Part shown: positions 22,701 through 34,296 of the stretch, piece after piece
Position numbering within the stretch: the stretch's first letter is position 1
Layout of the letters: each line of letters starts with the position of its first letter
Assembly: GCA_027922465.2 (NCBI GenBank)
Contig: BQMF02000301.1
Coordinates: 475,521 to 539,520, forward strand
Length of the DNA: 64,000 nt
Direction: 5' to 3'
From: Turritopsis dohrnii
Taxonomy: Eukaryota > Cnidaria > Hydrozoa > Anthoathecata > Oceaniidae
The notes under the pieces: model-generated
What the model saw: the letters and a program-made list of their open reading frames with translations, nothing else
Database searches by the model: none
What the model was told of the DNA's origin: nothing
Program-made: the position numbers and the translations under genes

Positions 22701-25267
22701 AAAAGAAAAATCATAAAGAAATTATAAATATCTAAAATTTTGTAATTAAACTGATAAGAAAAAGAATTCTGAAAAAAATGATTTGGGCCAAATATTTAGT
22801 CGGACAAAATTTTAGTCGGACAAAATTTTAGTCACTTTCAAAAAATTTAGTCACTTTTGTCCGACTAAGTTTTGTCCAATAAGGTAGTCCAAATGTTATT
22901 AGCAGTTCCTTTCTGTCTAGAGTCAATGAAAGTTTTACTCAGCGTGCCATCACTCAGTCTGGCTCAGGTAATTGCTTACATCCATCACAGTGGAGTTTTG
23001 TTATCGAACTAAATTTCGCGTATTTCGCGATTTTGCGGGTCTTCCGCAAAATTTAATTCCAGCGAAACGAAGATATTTTGGTATCCGCGAAACTTTTAAT
23101 TTTTCAGTCATCCGCGAAAGTGTTTGCGTTCCAAATTATGTGAGCATTACAAGTTTTTTCCCTTTTCATGCATTTATTTCAAAATTAGTCAAATATATAC
23201 TTGATGCGGAAGAGGAATACTCGCGTTGAAAGGATTGTGGTTAGAGCATTTTTGTGTCCTATGCAAACTACCGGAGAAGAAAAGGAAAGATTGATCATTA
23301 CACTAATGGTATTTTCTTGTTTTCATGCATAGGCTGATCTTTCTGACCAGACGGCTATGTTATTAAAGAAAATGTCTCGTCGAAAGAACGTATTTTAGTG
23401 CAATCAATAGCCCGGTGGTTTGCTTATGAATGGCTTAAGAAAAACCGAAATTATGCTCCAAAAATTAAGAAATATTCTAATCATCCGCGAAATTAAATTC
23501 CCGCGAAACACAAAAATTGCCTTTTTGTCCGCGAAATTAAATTCCCGCGAAATTTAGTTCCCGCGAAGTTTAGTTCCTTTAAAGTACTATATATATATAT
23601 CTCTGCTTTTCTTTAGCTTGCTCAGATGTCCGTGAACACCATGCACTTAGAAAATGCTTGCCCTGACCTAGAAAGATTTATATCAGAAATTTCAGGGTAG
23701 GTTTGAATTTTCCAATTTTTGCCAGGTCCGCCCATCTTATATGTATACTATATGTTTATTTTACAGAACGACAGATGCAAATGTCAGCTTGACAAGATTG
23801 TACGGTACTTCAACATTCAAGGTGAGTCATCGGAGTAACTTGCCATATAAAAGTCATATATACAAGACAGTTGACTATGTGACCTTAAATTGTGTTTTGT
23901 AGGATGTTCGCGCAGACGCAGAAATGAGAATTTATGAAAAATTGAACATGAAAATGGACGAGTTTCTTGGTCTTGGTGAGGATTTTTTTTAATTGTCATG
24001 AATCATCACGTGTTTCTCCAACATCACATTCACAGCTTTCCATTCTCATAATTTTTAGCGGCATACGATTGGTCACCTTCAGCAGTTCGTTCCCAAGCAA
24101 GTAGTTACGTCGCTGATCTGCTTGCATACTTACAAGGGGCTTTCATAACATTCGAGCCATTACCAGTGAGTAGTAAAATTTCTTTCGCCATGTCATTCGC
24201 GTTCTTTCGGTTAACTAATGAGGATTCTAATCATGTCATGTGAAACATCATCATGTCATGGAGGGGTGTTTTCGTGAAACCCTCGTTGTGTTTTGGGAAG
24301 AGAGTTGTTGCCTTTGAATTGCGGACCATTTTGTGCTTTCTGACGAGTGGTAGAGAAGCCTATAAGCAGAGAAATTTAATCCATTCGAAAAATGGATTTT
24401 CCCTTGTTGAAAAATAATGCAAAATAGGTTTTGTTCGTGATTCGTCCACCCCATTCGTATAGAGGAGTCCTTGTTCTTGTAAGTGTCCATGGAATCCATT
24501 TGTGCAATGCAAGTACTTCTCTTTTCCTGCAGGGTGATGTCGCAAAAACTGCATGTATGTCATCATGTAAACATTTAGCAATGAATTTGAAAATGTTTCT
24601 ACTTGATACGAACGTAAGATGTTTTCGTCATTGCTGAAGTCTCTGATATCGTTGTGTCGTGTTTAACGTCTTTTTTCATTGTTCGTGTAGGTTCGTTTTG
24701 TTAATATGAACGGTCTGCTAAGCTTCGACGCTGATATCAAACTGTGTGAAAGTACGTCTCGTTGAGCTTGTCGGCGATAGTTTCATCACTGAAAAGTGAC
24801 CGTGTCAGGGCTTTTGTTGTTATAGAATTTGCAGCCTCGAAACCAGTCGAAGGGTATCAGCCTGGGACTTTAGAGATGTCTTTCCAAGAATTGCGACAGG
24901 TATTCTGAGAGATGATCAGGTTGTAGGTTCTTTATCTTGTTTTGATGATGATGATGAAACTTATCTAATTCTCACTGGTAGATTATGAACCTGTTCTCCG
25001 AAGGTGATTGGTCAACATATCTTCATGACCATGGCAACAGTAACAGCAAATATAACCGTGTGCAACCGAATGACGTCATCATATTGTTGGAAAAGTGAGT
25101 TTGTTTAAATTTTGTTCGCGACTCGCTCGTCACGTGATCTTTTTCTTAATGGTTTCCATGGATACTTTAGGATGACTGATTCCTCGAAGAAAATAAACTT
25201 TAAAAAAGCTGATCGAGAAAAGAAGAAGTTTATGGAAAATCTGATGAAGAAATTGAAGGAATTATAA
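16772..25267 (+). CDS. EXOC6: Exocyst complex component 6 (Sec15)
   Basis: Thirty exons can be placed with AG/GT borders and unbroken phase, starting with ATGGATGGCTTC at 16772 and ending at TAA 25265-25267, for about 772 residues (animal EXOC6 is near 800). Exons include 16772-16862, 16945-17110, 17441-17488, 17572-17662, 17734-17779, 18171-18252, 19340-19414, 19510-19612, 21379-21481, 21700-21817, 22906-22967, 23617-23696, 24533-24613, 24982-25094 and 25171-25267. Diagnostic stretches are FLQKLDEHSKSHEKEIERMC near the N-terminus, VLEMYAKLYEQ, FRFAELMINRLPSF, QARLAFDWQR, YNEMLTKKWRPVFE and RYPFSCFVPEIYAE. Sec15 is the exocyst subunit that binds active Rab GTPases on secretory vesicles and tethers them at the plasma membrane. 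The frame is intact although introns host several MITEs. Consensus AATAAA lies at 25328-25333, about 60 bp past the stop. Confidence 0.95.
18567..19117. mobile_element. MITE with GGGGGGTTTACACG ends, disrupted by a second MITE
   Basis: Ends GGGGGGTTTACACGTAAAGA and TCTTTACGTGTAAACCCCCC are inverted repeats flanked by CTTTAA on both sides (18561-18566 and 19118-19123). It starts 13 bp after the end of the EXOC6 exon at 18488-18553, just beyond the splice donor. Its interior was later hit at TTAA by the element at 18730-19078. Superfamily is uncertain: the flank fits TTAA- or TAA-type targets. Confidence 0.7.
18730..19078. mobile_element. piggyBac-type MITE with palindromic GACGTATATATACGTC repeats
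   Basis: It is bounded by TTAA at 18730-18733 and 19075-19078, with ends CCCTTTGAATGCCAAGG and CCTTGGCATTCAAAGGG. TTAA targets and CCCT/AGGG ends are piggyBac hallmarks. Inside, the 16-bp perfect palindrome GACGTATATATACGTC, or a one- to two-base variant, occurs six times at irregular spacing between 18751 and 19036. No protein is encoded. It lies within the older MITE at 18567-19117. Confidence 0.85.
21981..22884. mobile_element. TA-flanked element with TCGGACAAAA repeats in an EXOC6 intron
   Basis: Ends CCTTATCGGACAAAACTTAG and CTAAGTTTTGTCCAATAAGG are inverted repeats flanked by TA (21979-21980, 22885-22886). Subterminal TAGTCGGACAAAATTTTAGTC copies cluster at both ends. The interior has a 62-codon plus-strand frame (22108-22296) and a short minus-strand Glu/Lys-rich frame, neither recognised. 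The right end lies only 19 bp before the acceptor AG of the EXOC6 exon at 22906. A related end occurs at 1-190. Confidence 0.8.
22995..23585. mobile_element. Element with subterminal CGCGAA repeats in an EXOC6 intron
   Basis: The left side (GAACTAAATTTCGCGTATTT onward) and right side (AATTTAGTTCCCGCGAAGTT) are rough inverted counterparts, both rich in CCGCGAAA/TTTCGCGG boxes. About 350 bp without these boxes lie between them. Exact termini and a target duplication could not be fixed by eye. A more decayed relative seems to lie at 27955-28610. Confidence 0.55.
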
Positions 25268-26298
25268 AAAAATCTAGTCGTTTCTAGATATGTTTTTGTT
25301 ACATAATTGTAAATAGAAAGATATTCAAATAAATAGCATCTATTTTCTTTTCTTTACTGATGTTTTTTTCCCGATCAATTTGCTCCTCGAGTGTTTGAGT
25401 GGTTCTTCCTGATTTTCGTGACGCAGCATGACGGTAAAAAAGGGGGTGGTACTTATTTCAAGGTCGTGACATCATGATATAAAAAATTTTCGATATAAAG
25501 TATTTTTTGTATTTGTGAAAAAGAAGTTGTTTTCCGTTTTAACGCAAACTTTTTTTTATAATTGCAATGCAAAGAATTCGAATGTTTCGAGACATTCTTT
25601 TATTTATATTTATTCGTGACGTCGACGTCACACGCAAGAGAGTGTTATATATAAGTGTGACGAGGGTGGGTGGGTGGTTCTATAAAACAGCAAATTTAGC
25701 GTGACGTAATTATGAATGGCCCCTTTGTGGCCATCACCTGAACTTTCGGCAAGAAGCATAAGTAGTGAAGGATCACTAATGGAGACTGTTTTTTGATTAA
25801 TTTACGGAGAAAATTCCTTCAGGATTCGATTCTATTTCGTTGAAATTGAAAAGGTAAAGATAAAACTCTAAAATGTATTTCACGGTAAAAACGTGAAGAA
25901 AGCTGCTTGAACCGTGTGCGTCACATTCGTTTCAGGTGCCATTTGTTGAAATTTCGTAAGAATTAAAACGCAATATTACAGACCATTTTCATTTTCAATA
26001 TTCAGAGTTAAAATTACAATAAAGTTTTAAAGATCTATTTTGATTAAAAACTTATTAAAAAAATTATAATACATTCTGTTAAGAAAACAAACATTTATTA
26101 CTTTAATTAGAAATAGTAACTGTACTGTAAAGTCTGTAATTTGTGCTACCAGTAACTTTCTACGAAAATTTTTATAAACAAATAAGATGAAAACAAAAAA
26201 GAGAGAGATCTCGATTTATTGGCAAAGAAACTAACTTCTACATAGTTATGTTTTACGCAGACGTTTTTTCTTATAACGTGTGAAGTTTTTTCATAAAT
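25268..26298. other. EXOC6 to ENTPD-like intergenic interval
   Basis: It begins with the EXOC6 3' UTR and polyadenylation signal (25328-25333). The rest is AT-rich with no recognised gene or repeat. Both genes are on the plus strand, so the promoter of the downstream apyrase gene should lie in this kilobase; no clear core promoter was identified. Confidence 0.4.
25328..25333 (+). terminator. Polyadenylation signal of EXOC6
   Basis: A canonical AATAAA lies 61 bp after the EXOC6 stop codon in an A/T-rich stretch followed by T-rich sequence. Confidence 0.6.
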
Positions 26299-29200
26299 AT
26301 GGATTATGAATATCCTGGTACGTTATTTTCATGTTTTGCGAAAACCTGTGTAATGTTGGACCAAAAGTTTATACGGTTTAAAAACGCCGGTAGCTAGCTA
26401 AATTTTGTGGAATGTATAATGAAATGAATACTGTCATTTTTTCTTGCAGAAGATCAGCCTCCTCCTACAAAACCTTACCCTAGACGAAGGTTGTTAATGG
26501 GAGTTATTGCATTAGTTCTTTTGATAGTTGGTATAACTGGGGTAACAATTACATGCTTTGTATTGGAACAAAAAGTATTACAATATCGGCATCATGTAAG
26601 ACATACATTTATTAATGGTGATCAATGTTTTTATTGCTTGCGATCTATTAATTTTTTCTCTTGTTTCAGTATGGAATCATCTTTGATGCAGGATCTTCCA
26701 AAACTGACATAACTGTTTATCGTTGGCCAAGTGATTTAAAAGATCATGGAACAGCTCATACAGAACAAATTAGATTTGCAAAATGCTCAGGTATTATATT
26801 TTTAGATTCTATGCCTTTCTAATAGACAAGTTTCCAATGTTAATTACACTTTTATACCTTGTACATACTAAAAATCAAATACAATGTATGAAAATAGATA
26901 GGAAGTGCTAATGTGTATTGAAACTTTCTAATGTCGATTGTCTTTAAGGGGACTCCAGAGAACCAAATAAAGTGACAACATTTTGAAGTGTATAAAGAGA
27001 CTTTTATTTCCTGCGAGGCTGCGTGCGCATACTCACAGGAAAATGACTTGATTAATGATATTCTATGTTGCAATATACCGTAATTATCGAGCAAAGAACA
27101 CTGGTGTTTATAAACATTACGTCACTAAGAAACTCATCTATTGATCCATTGTTTATACGTTTTTCTGAATATTTTTCAAATGTTGAAGCATAAAGCTTTT
27201 GTCTTTGAATGATCAATATAGATATATATGTGATCTGATATAGATCAGAGAGTCTGTTGTTAAACCTTAAAATAAAATAGAAAATTTGACTACCTTTATG
27301 CCTGGTTCACATCTGCAACGCAGAATCAGACGCAAGCTACGTACACATGCACACTAGTCAAAAATATGACATCGACGCAAGCACAAATGCAAGCTGTTCA
27401 CATCTATAGTGCGACACAAGAGTATTTTCTTTCTTTCTATTGTTGTGTGTGATGGATGAGAACGTGCTTGTAGTGTTCATCAGACGATTGAATTTTATAA
27501 AGTCTTTCAGCTTTTAAAAATAAAATTGAACTTATGTGGCAATCCTGTCTGCCGCACAATATCATCCCACAGAAGCAGCTTTTTTCGTTTATCCTCGTAG
27601 TGACTCGTTGCTTTATCATAAAGTACTGGATAGTTCACTTAAGTTTTCTTCCATTTTTCCAATATTATCATTTTCTCTACAGTAATCTCTTTCTCACTAT
27701 CAAAACTCTTAAAAACTAATTAAAAAAATGAAAACATTGTTTTAGATATATTAAAATGCATTTTGAGCATGCTTTCATTGTTTCCAAAGGTTTTAACAAA
27801 AGAAATCAACGCAAACAAAGACACAAGGATCAAAACTTTTTGATCTACGTCTACATCTACATCGCTGCGTTGATCTAGTGCACACTACTCTTGCGTCTGG
27901 GCATGTGCTTGTGTCTATGTTTGCGTCTGCGTCGCATATGTGAACCAGGCATTAGGGAAGAAATTTTCAAAAGAATTTAATTTCAGAATGGCATACAATC
28001 AACTTTTTTGTGCGAAGTTATTTTCGCGATCTGGAAGAATAATCAAAATTTTGAGTTAAGGATTATCCTTATTTTTGTAATTTGTTGAATTACATCGCGC
28101 AACCTGGTCCATCTCCAGTTCAACAAAACAAAACAATAAAACAAATAACTCAACAAAACTAACAAAAATCAAATGTCAACAACCATGTAAGTAACCAAAA
28201 AATGCTGATAGGAAAAAACCTGTTGCATCCTCTGATATCAGAAGCTTATTATCAGAGTCATGACCGAATGTAATAAAAAAGATAGCAATTGATATTGATT
28301 TAACCGACTAATGAAATACAAATTTTCCATTCACTTTCTGATCCCACATTCTGATCTTTTCAGCTAATCTAGGCTAGAGAAACGTAAAAAATAGAAAGTT
28401 TACTGAATAGGCATAGCTTTAGTTTATGAATTTCCCATTGTAATGAATTGGGTATGACAATGGATTTTCTTGGCAGGAGTTTCAAATCGGAAAAGATTTT
28501 TGCGAGAATTTAATCTCGCGAATTTGAAAAAATCAAATTTTTCATGAGAATTTAATTTTGTGAAGATGAGGCAAATTTGCGAAACTTGGGAAATCTTCTT
28601 CCCACAAAAATTAAGGTGTAATGGTCAATGCGGATGTCCTATTAAAGCATTTTAATTATTCTTTAAAAAAAAAACAGTTTTCAGTGAATTTTATCACAGT
28701 GAATCAAAGAATACAAAATTCCCTATTTTAGAGTAAAAAATCATGATTTCAAGCATCCAATATTCTAACTTTTGTTCCTTAGAGTCAGGAATTGCCAGTT
28801 TTGAAAAAAACCCAACTGAAGCTGGCAAAGTAATTAAAAAATGTGTTGAGAATGTTGCTTTAAAGTCATTACCACATAAAGACATAAAGAAAACTGGAAT
28901 TTATCTTGGTGCTACTGCTGGAATGAGATTGTTGTGGTATGTTATTACTATCATTCTATACATTAGCTAAAAGTTTATGGGCTGACAGACAATTTAAAAA
29001 GGTGAAACGAAATGTTTTGGCTCTACATTGAAATGAGTGAATGGCGATTTAGAATTTTCACTGCCACATTAGATTTATATAAGTAACTTCATGCATATCA
29101 GTGTTAAACCATCTCATTACATAACCAAATTTACCCATATCTCAACACAATAAAGGATTTGAAAAATTTTGCAGTGAAAATCTTCCGTCTTGCATTGTTA

Positions 29201-32200
29201 GTATAAATAGTTCAATTTTTAGCATGCAGTTTTTTTCAGTTTTCATTATTCCAGTTTACATTATTTCAGTTTTCTACCCATCTCAATATTGCACTGCAAG
29301 TAGGATAATGAGGAAAAAATACTAAGATTCCAAATCAGAAAACAGAATGAATACTAAACTATTCTCTGGAAAAACGATCTTGATACACCTTCTGCCAGAT
29401 CTGACAAAAGACTCTAAAGGACATTGCTATCACAGTCATGGGGAACTTTTTGTCACTTTAACAACAATACGAGAATTTTATTGCACCGTACACCCCTGCC
29501 ATCAAAGCATCACCAAATACAAGCTTAGTAGTACCAAAAGCATGCAAATCTACACAGATTTTCTTCTTTTTAATGGTGGCACTTCCACTTTGAACCTCTT
29601 TTCACAGTCATTTAAGAATATCAATCAGTACTAGCTGGTATCCGTAGTGGTAACGAAAATGGAATTCTGGTTCACCCTGGACAAGAGGAGGAGCCATGAT
29701 AAATTTCGTAATTCTTGTAAATTATTAGTAAAATTATTACAGGGCATTTTCTTGAAATAACAATTATTTATTTCATTTTAATAGAGTTTTTTTGGGGAGG
29801 AGGAGGGTAGGGGAAGTACAACTTGTAGGAAAGTTATTGCACATGAAAATATCTACCATTAAGTTATAAAGAACTAAGTCTTTCAAAAAATGGCACCAGC
29901 AAACATAAGCGGTGGTATCACATAGTTCAGTGTTATGAATCCAGTTGCATATGCATACTCAATTGGGAGAATCATGGCATTTTATTTGATTTCATTTTAT
30001 TAATTTTCACTGGAACTATTCTTTTGGCCATCTTTTTTTCCAACTCAAAAGAACCAGGGTGCATTTGATTCTGACCTCCCATCTACAATATTGATTTTGG
30101 GAATAAATGGAAGAGAGTATTGGAACGTTCATGAAATCGATTCCACAACCAGTCTTACCCAGATCCTATTCCAGAGGCAGTTAGAGGTTCATATGCTATT
30201 ATACAACCTTCAAATTAGAAATGAAATGAAAGAATCAATCAGCAACTTCCACCATCAATCTTCGATTGCTTTTCTATAGAAATATGTCTAGTGCTAAATT
30301 ACTGATGAGAGAATTCGAATGGTAATTTTATCTATTTAGTAAGCGTAATCGAAAGTCTTGTAACCAAATATTGGATTCCATAAAAGAAGCCTTGAATTCT
30401 TATAAATTCCGACAGACAAGGAATAGAGTGCGTGTTCTCACTGGTAAGGAAGAAGCCACGTATGGATGGATCACTGCAAATTTGTTAAGAGATGCATTGA
30501 AAAGTGACGTGGTAAGGAATTTAGTGTCTGTTTGGAAATATTATACTGCGTGTCGAAGTTATTTGTTTTCCAAGTTTCATTTCCAATTATTTCTTTCTTT
30601 CAAATGTTCACATTTTTTTTTTTAAATATTTTGCAGTGAAGGAATATTCGAAAACCTTTCATTGGATTTCGACTGATTGACTTGATCATTCTTACTAGGG
30701 CCGTTGAATGGCGTTAAATGTTAAGTGGACTTTTAACGTTTTTTTTTTAAGTTTTAAGATTAGGGTAGCTGTTTATGAGAGAGAGAGATATATATTAGGT
30801 GAAAGGAACTTTATTTTATCAAATATTTATACAGGAGAGCTACACCAGTACTAAATACTGCTATCATGTAGGTCCTGAAACAAAATACAAGAAAATGTAT
30901 CAAAAAAATTTGTCAAGAAAACTTATTTTTCTAGTCAGCTGATAATAATACGAAATTGATTGGCTCATTGGATATGGGTGGTGCATCTGCAGAGGTGGCT
31001 TTCATACCAAAAAATGCAACCATGCCAACTGAATATGGGTCAGAGTTCATGTTATATGGACAGAATTATACATTGTACACATACAGTTATGCTTGTTTTG
31101 GCTTTAAAGAATCACAAAGAAGGCTGATGGCACATCTTGTTGAAGTATGATCGATCCTACCAAGTGCTATGTTGCTTAAGGATTGAACAGTAATATAATA
31201 TGTTTTCTGATTTTTGATAGGCAAGTAACTACACCAGGAAAGTGATCAACCCATGCTGGCATAAGGGTTACAATGAAACGGTACCAGCAAGTTGGGTGTG
31301 GCAACTTCCATGCGTGACCAAAAAACCGCCAATAAGAATTAGCAATAGAACAATGTACAAATTTGTCGGCAATGGTTCTGCGGACGCTTGTGAAAACAGG
31401 ATTCGTGAGTTATTCAACCAGACAGTTTGTGAGCATCCAAATTGTACGTTTGATGGTGTTTACCAACCCCCTGTGAAAGGTCATCACTTCATGGTGAGTA
31501 TAGCTATGTATAGTTGTTGTTGTGTTTTCTTGTCTCAGTCCTTTTTTTTTCCATTTTTAACAGATGGTTATTTCGCCTGTTTACCGGGTTTTTTTATTCA
31601 AATGTGGGGTGTTCTGTAATGAGTAGGTGGGTTCTAATTGGCTAATTACCTGAGTGGATGTACGGTTCTACAAAAGATTACTCAAAAGTACTAGCTACTA
31701 CACGAACGACCACTATCGCTGCGTCTTCCTGAACTCTCGTGATATTATACAGACTTTATATCGAGGATTTCTCTTTAATTAGGCGCATAGTGGGTTTGGG
31801 TATGTTGGAACATTCCATAACATATCAAAAGGCGATCACATACGTGCTCTGAAGGATAAAGGAGAGAGTTTCTGTGAAAAAGATTGGCAACAAGTAAGCA
31901 CCTTTGACATTCGATTAAATCTTCATCACTAGTGCGGTCATCGCGATAATCTCCTTTACTTCCATTTTAAGGTTTTACGAGAAAGAGGCGATGAAATCAA
32001 AACAAAATGGTTACGTAATATGTGCTATGAATCATTGTATTCCTACGAAATCCTGACCACTGGATTTCATTTTGAACCGGAATCAAATGATGTGCAACTA
32101 ACACACACTGTAAGTGCCAGTGAACAAAATGTGATCATTAATACAAAACGTTCTAAGATGGATGAAACGGGCAAGTTATGTAAAGTCTCGTTATTTAAAC

Positions 32201-32526
32201 GATTATTAAAGAGATTGCAACCATTCATAATGGCCTGATCTTGTTAAAGGAACACAAAATCGTCTGTTTACAAAAGCTTATTGTTAACGTCCTTTTTTTA
32301 GATTAACGGCACCGAAGTTGGCTGGTCCCTAGGTTTCATGGTAAGTGCAACCAACGCCATTCCAACGGAAGCTCCAACCTATCGGTTAACAGATCAAGAA
32401 TTCGTAGCACTCTTAACTGTTTGTAGTGTGATGGCCATACTTGGTTTAGGAATGCTAACAGTATGTTTAGTGAAACGAAAGTTAGAACAAAACATGAAAT
32501 ATAAATATAGTGTTATAAATAATTAA
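26299..32526 (+). CDS. Ecto-nucleoside triphosphate diphosphohydrolase (CD39/apyrase family)
   Basis: Ten exons in continuous phase: 26299-26317, 26450-26595, 26670-26790, 28783-28936, 30340-30511, 30935-31144, 31221-31493, 31783-31893, 31972-32109 and 32302-32526, giving about 522 residues, normal for cell-surface members. A short cytoplasmic N-terminus precedes a transmembrane helix (LLMGVIALVLLIVGITGV). All five apyrase-conserved regions are visible: IIFDAGSSKT, YLGATAGMRLL, GKEEATYGWITANLL, LDMGGASAEV and VGWSLGFM. A second helix (LTVCSVMAILGLGMLTVCLV) is followed by a short Lys-rich tail. Two membrane anchors mark the ENTPD1/2/3/8 group, which hydrolyse extracellular ATP and ADP in purinergic signalling. 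Which vertebrate member is closest cannot be told by eye. Many Asn-x-Ser/Thr sites fit an extracellular glycoprotein. Confidence 0.93.
27299..27951. mobile_element. Harbinger-type MITE in an ENTPD intron
   Basis: Ends TGCCTGGTTCACATCTGCAA and the inverse ATATGTGAACCAGGCA are flanked by TTA on both sides (27296-27298, 27952-27954), the PIF/Harbinger target. Subterminal regions repeat GACGCAAGC/GCGTCTGCG-type boxes. Length is 653 bp and no protein is recognised. Confidence 0.8.
27955..28610. repeat. Decayed repeat with GCGAGAATTTAA boxes
   Basis: It starts GGGAAGAAATTTTC, directly after the MITE at 27299-27951, and ends near AAATCTTCTTCCC. Boxes resembling those of 22995-23585 occur near the right side. 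The relationship is loose and boundaries are tentative. Confidence 0.35.
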
Positions 32527-32998
32527 TTCATTTATAGAAATATATTTTTATAGTTGTATCATTGGTTGTATGAAGTATTTTTTGATGGACTTTGTGTTAG
32601 TGTTTTGTGTTTGTATTCTTAAATGAAGTCAAGGCCCTGTATACACTCGGTAAATTCTTCAAAAGGGAGTGCACTCATGTGTGTCGCCAGTTTATTCTAA
32701 TATTTTTTAGTGTAGTTTTTGAGACTTGTAAAGTCAATGATTTGAAATTGATATAAATCATTTTCGAATTTTCGAACTATCTAGAGTTCTCTAATCTCAA
32801 TAATCGTCGCACATGCGCACTGGAACCCTCACGACTTCTTCTTTTTAAATCCCCATCATACATTTTCCGAATAATCGAGGCTGCTGGCTTGATCACCCTG
32901 TTTGACTTTCATAAAACCTGGTATATTTAACTGACCACGATTTTAAGAAAACTAATTTTCAACACGAAGGACATTATCAAGAACTGTTCTCTTGAAGA
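32527..32998. other. Interval between ENTPD-like gene and repeat array
   Basis: It holds the 3' UTR of the plus-strand apyrase gene and AT-rich sequence. No separate gene is recognised. Confidence 0.4.
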
Positions 32999-33155
32999 AC
33001 CTCACTCGAACCTCACTCGCTTGAACCTCACTCACTCCAACCTCACTCACTCCAACCTCACTCCCTCGAACTTCACTCGCTTGAACCTCACTCGCTTGAA
33101 CCTGAATCACTCCAACCTGAATCATTCCAACCTCACCCACTCCAACCTCATACCT
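32999..33155. repeat. 15-bp minisatellite, left array
   Basis: About ten copies of an AACCTCACTCGCTTG unit, with variants such as AACCTCACTCACTCC and AACCTGAATCACTCC. The 15-bp period encodes pentapeptides (SEVQA/SEVGV type) on the minus strand without stops. It abuts the gene fragment at 33160-33560; a matching array lies on the other side. Confidence 0.9.
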
Positions 33156-33159
33156 ATCG

Positions 33160-33560
33160 GTATGCCATAGCAAATCGTTATCATAACAAGGCACAATGAA
33201 TGTGCTTGGATTATCTCGCTTTATCATCAGCATTATCTTATAACGTCTTATTGCTTTTTTAAGGAACTTTGAGTCTCTAAAATGCGGTAATGATGAATTG
33301 TAGTTAAAACTTCTTTGTCTTTGAGCAGCACTTATCACATTGTATGAGCTAATTTGTTGATATTTTTCATCGATTAATTTTGGATTACGATTATTCAAAT
33401 CCACATCATATGGAACCTCAGGATACTTCTGTTTCCAGCATGACTTTGATAGTTCCCTTCCTGATTCTACCATGTACATTGGTTGATGATCAATTACTTT
33501 TTGAACAACTATTTTGCAATCTTCAATATACTTTACAGGATTCAAAATATGACAATGCCA
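33160..33560 (-). pseudogene. Captured fragment of a glycine-rich-domain (DUF1399) gene
   Basis: On the minus strand this encodes the middle of exon 1 of the neighbouring genes, from VWHCHILNPVKYIEDC to CYDNDLLWHT, with few substitutions and no stop. The start of the domain (residues 1 to about 70) and its end are missing. Both edges run directly into the 15-bp minisatellite, and an open frame (32952-33581) passes through the fragment and the left array. Substitutions are mosaic: NPSTFIV as in copy B, NPKLIDEK as in copy A. It has no exon 2, so it is not a working copy. Whether it is transcribed is unknown. Confidence 0.85.
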
Positions 33561-33564
33561 AACC

Positions 33565-33745
33565 ACTCCAACCTCACTCATTCCAAATTCACTCGCTTGA
33601 ACCTCACTCCAACCTCACTCGCTCTAACTTCACTCGCTTGAACCTCACTCGCTCCAACCTCACTCACTTCAACCTCATTCCAATTTCACTCACTTGAACC
33701 TCACTTACTCGAACCTCACTCGCTTGAACCTCGTTTTCTCTTCTG
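33565..33745. repeat. 15-bp minisatellite, right array
   Basis: About eleven units of the same AACCTCACTCGCTTG family, in the same orientation as the left array at 32999-33155, including diverged AATTTCACTCACTTG copies. Together the two arrays bracket the captured gene fragment. Confidence 0.9.
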
Positions 33746-34296
33746 TTCTACTATCTTTAGCGAAAATGGAACGACCAGCAGAGAATGGTATGCAGTACCT
33801 TTAGTAACCAGATCAAGGAGTCCAGCCTGAACAAAGCAGACAACTTTGCGTATTTCTATGATGTTTACGTCATTCTGGTTTATATACACAAATCAAATGT
33901 TAGAGAAACATCTATAAAAACAAGAGATCTCGCACCAACGACAACTTAAATACCAGATCTTAGTTATCGCATTACAGTGTGTTTCAAAACTTTGGCTTCA
34001 AAAATTATCATCGCAGTTTTCAAGAAAATATCCAATTAATTTTTAAAAATTTTATAACGATGGAATCCTCATCTTTTGGTCTTTCTGGTGATGTAATTTT
34101 TGTAGGAAATGGAAAAGTAAAAGAAGAGAAAATCGAAAAAGTAAGTTTGGAAAAACTCATGGATTTTTTAACATTTACATCACCAGAAAGACAAAAAAAT
34201 AAGTATTCGTTTTGAAGCACACTGAAGTTCTCTAACAAACAACTTTTAAAAAATCGTTTCAATTCATCAAATCTCTCAACCATGTTCATCATGTCA
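33746..34296. other. Interval with a short inverted repeat, no firm gene
   Basis: A plus-strand ATG at 34061 opens MESSSFGLSGDVIFVGNGKV, with a GTAAGT donor-like site near 34141, so a small exon is conceivable; no partner exon was established. Arms near 34075-34093 (GGTCTTTCTGGTGATGTAA) and 34176-34196 (TTACATCACCAGAAAGAC) form a hairpin about 120 bp across. The remainder is probably 3' flank of the minus-strand gene ending at 34297. Confidence 0.35.

Noticed and set aside
24251..24581. Two minus-strand frames within EXOC6
   Set aside because: They overlap an EXOC6 intron and exon antisense and match nothing recognisable.
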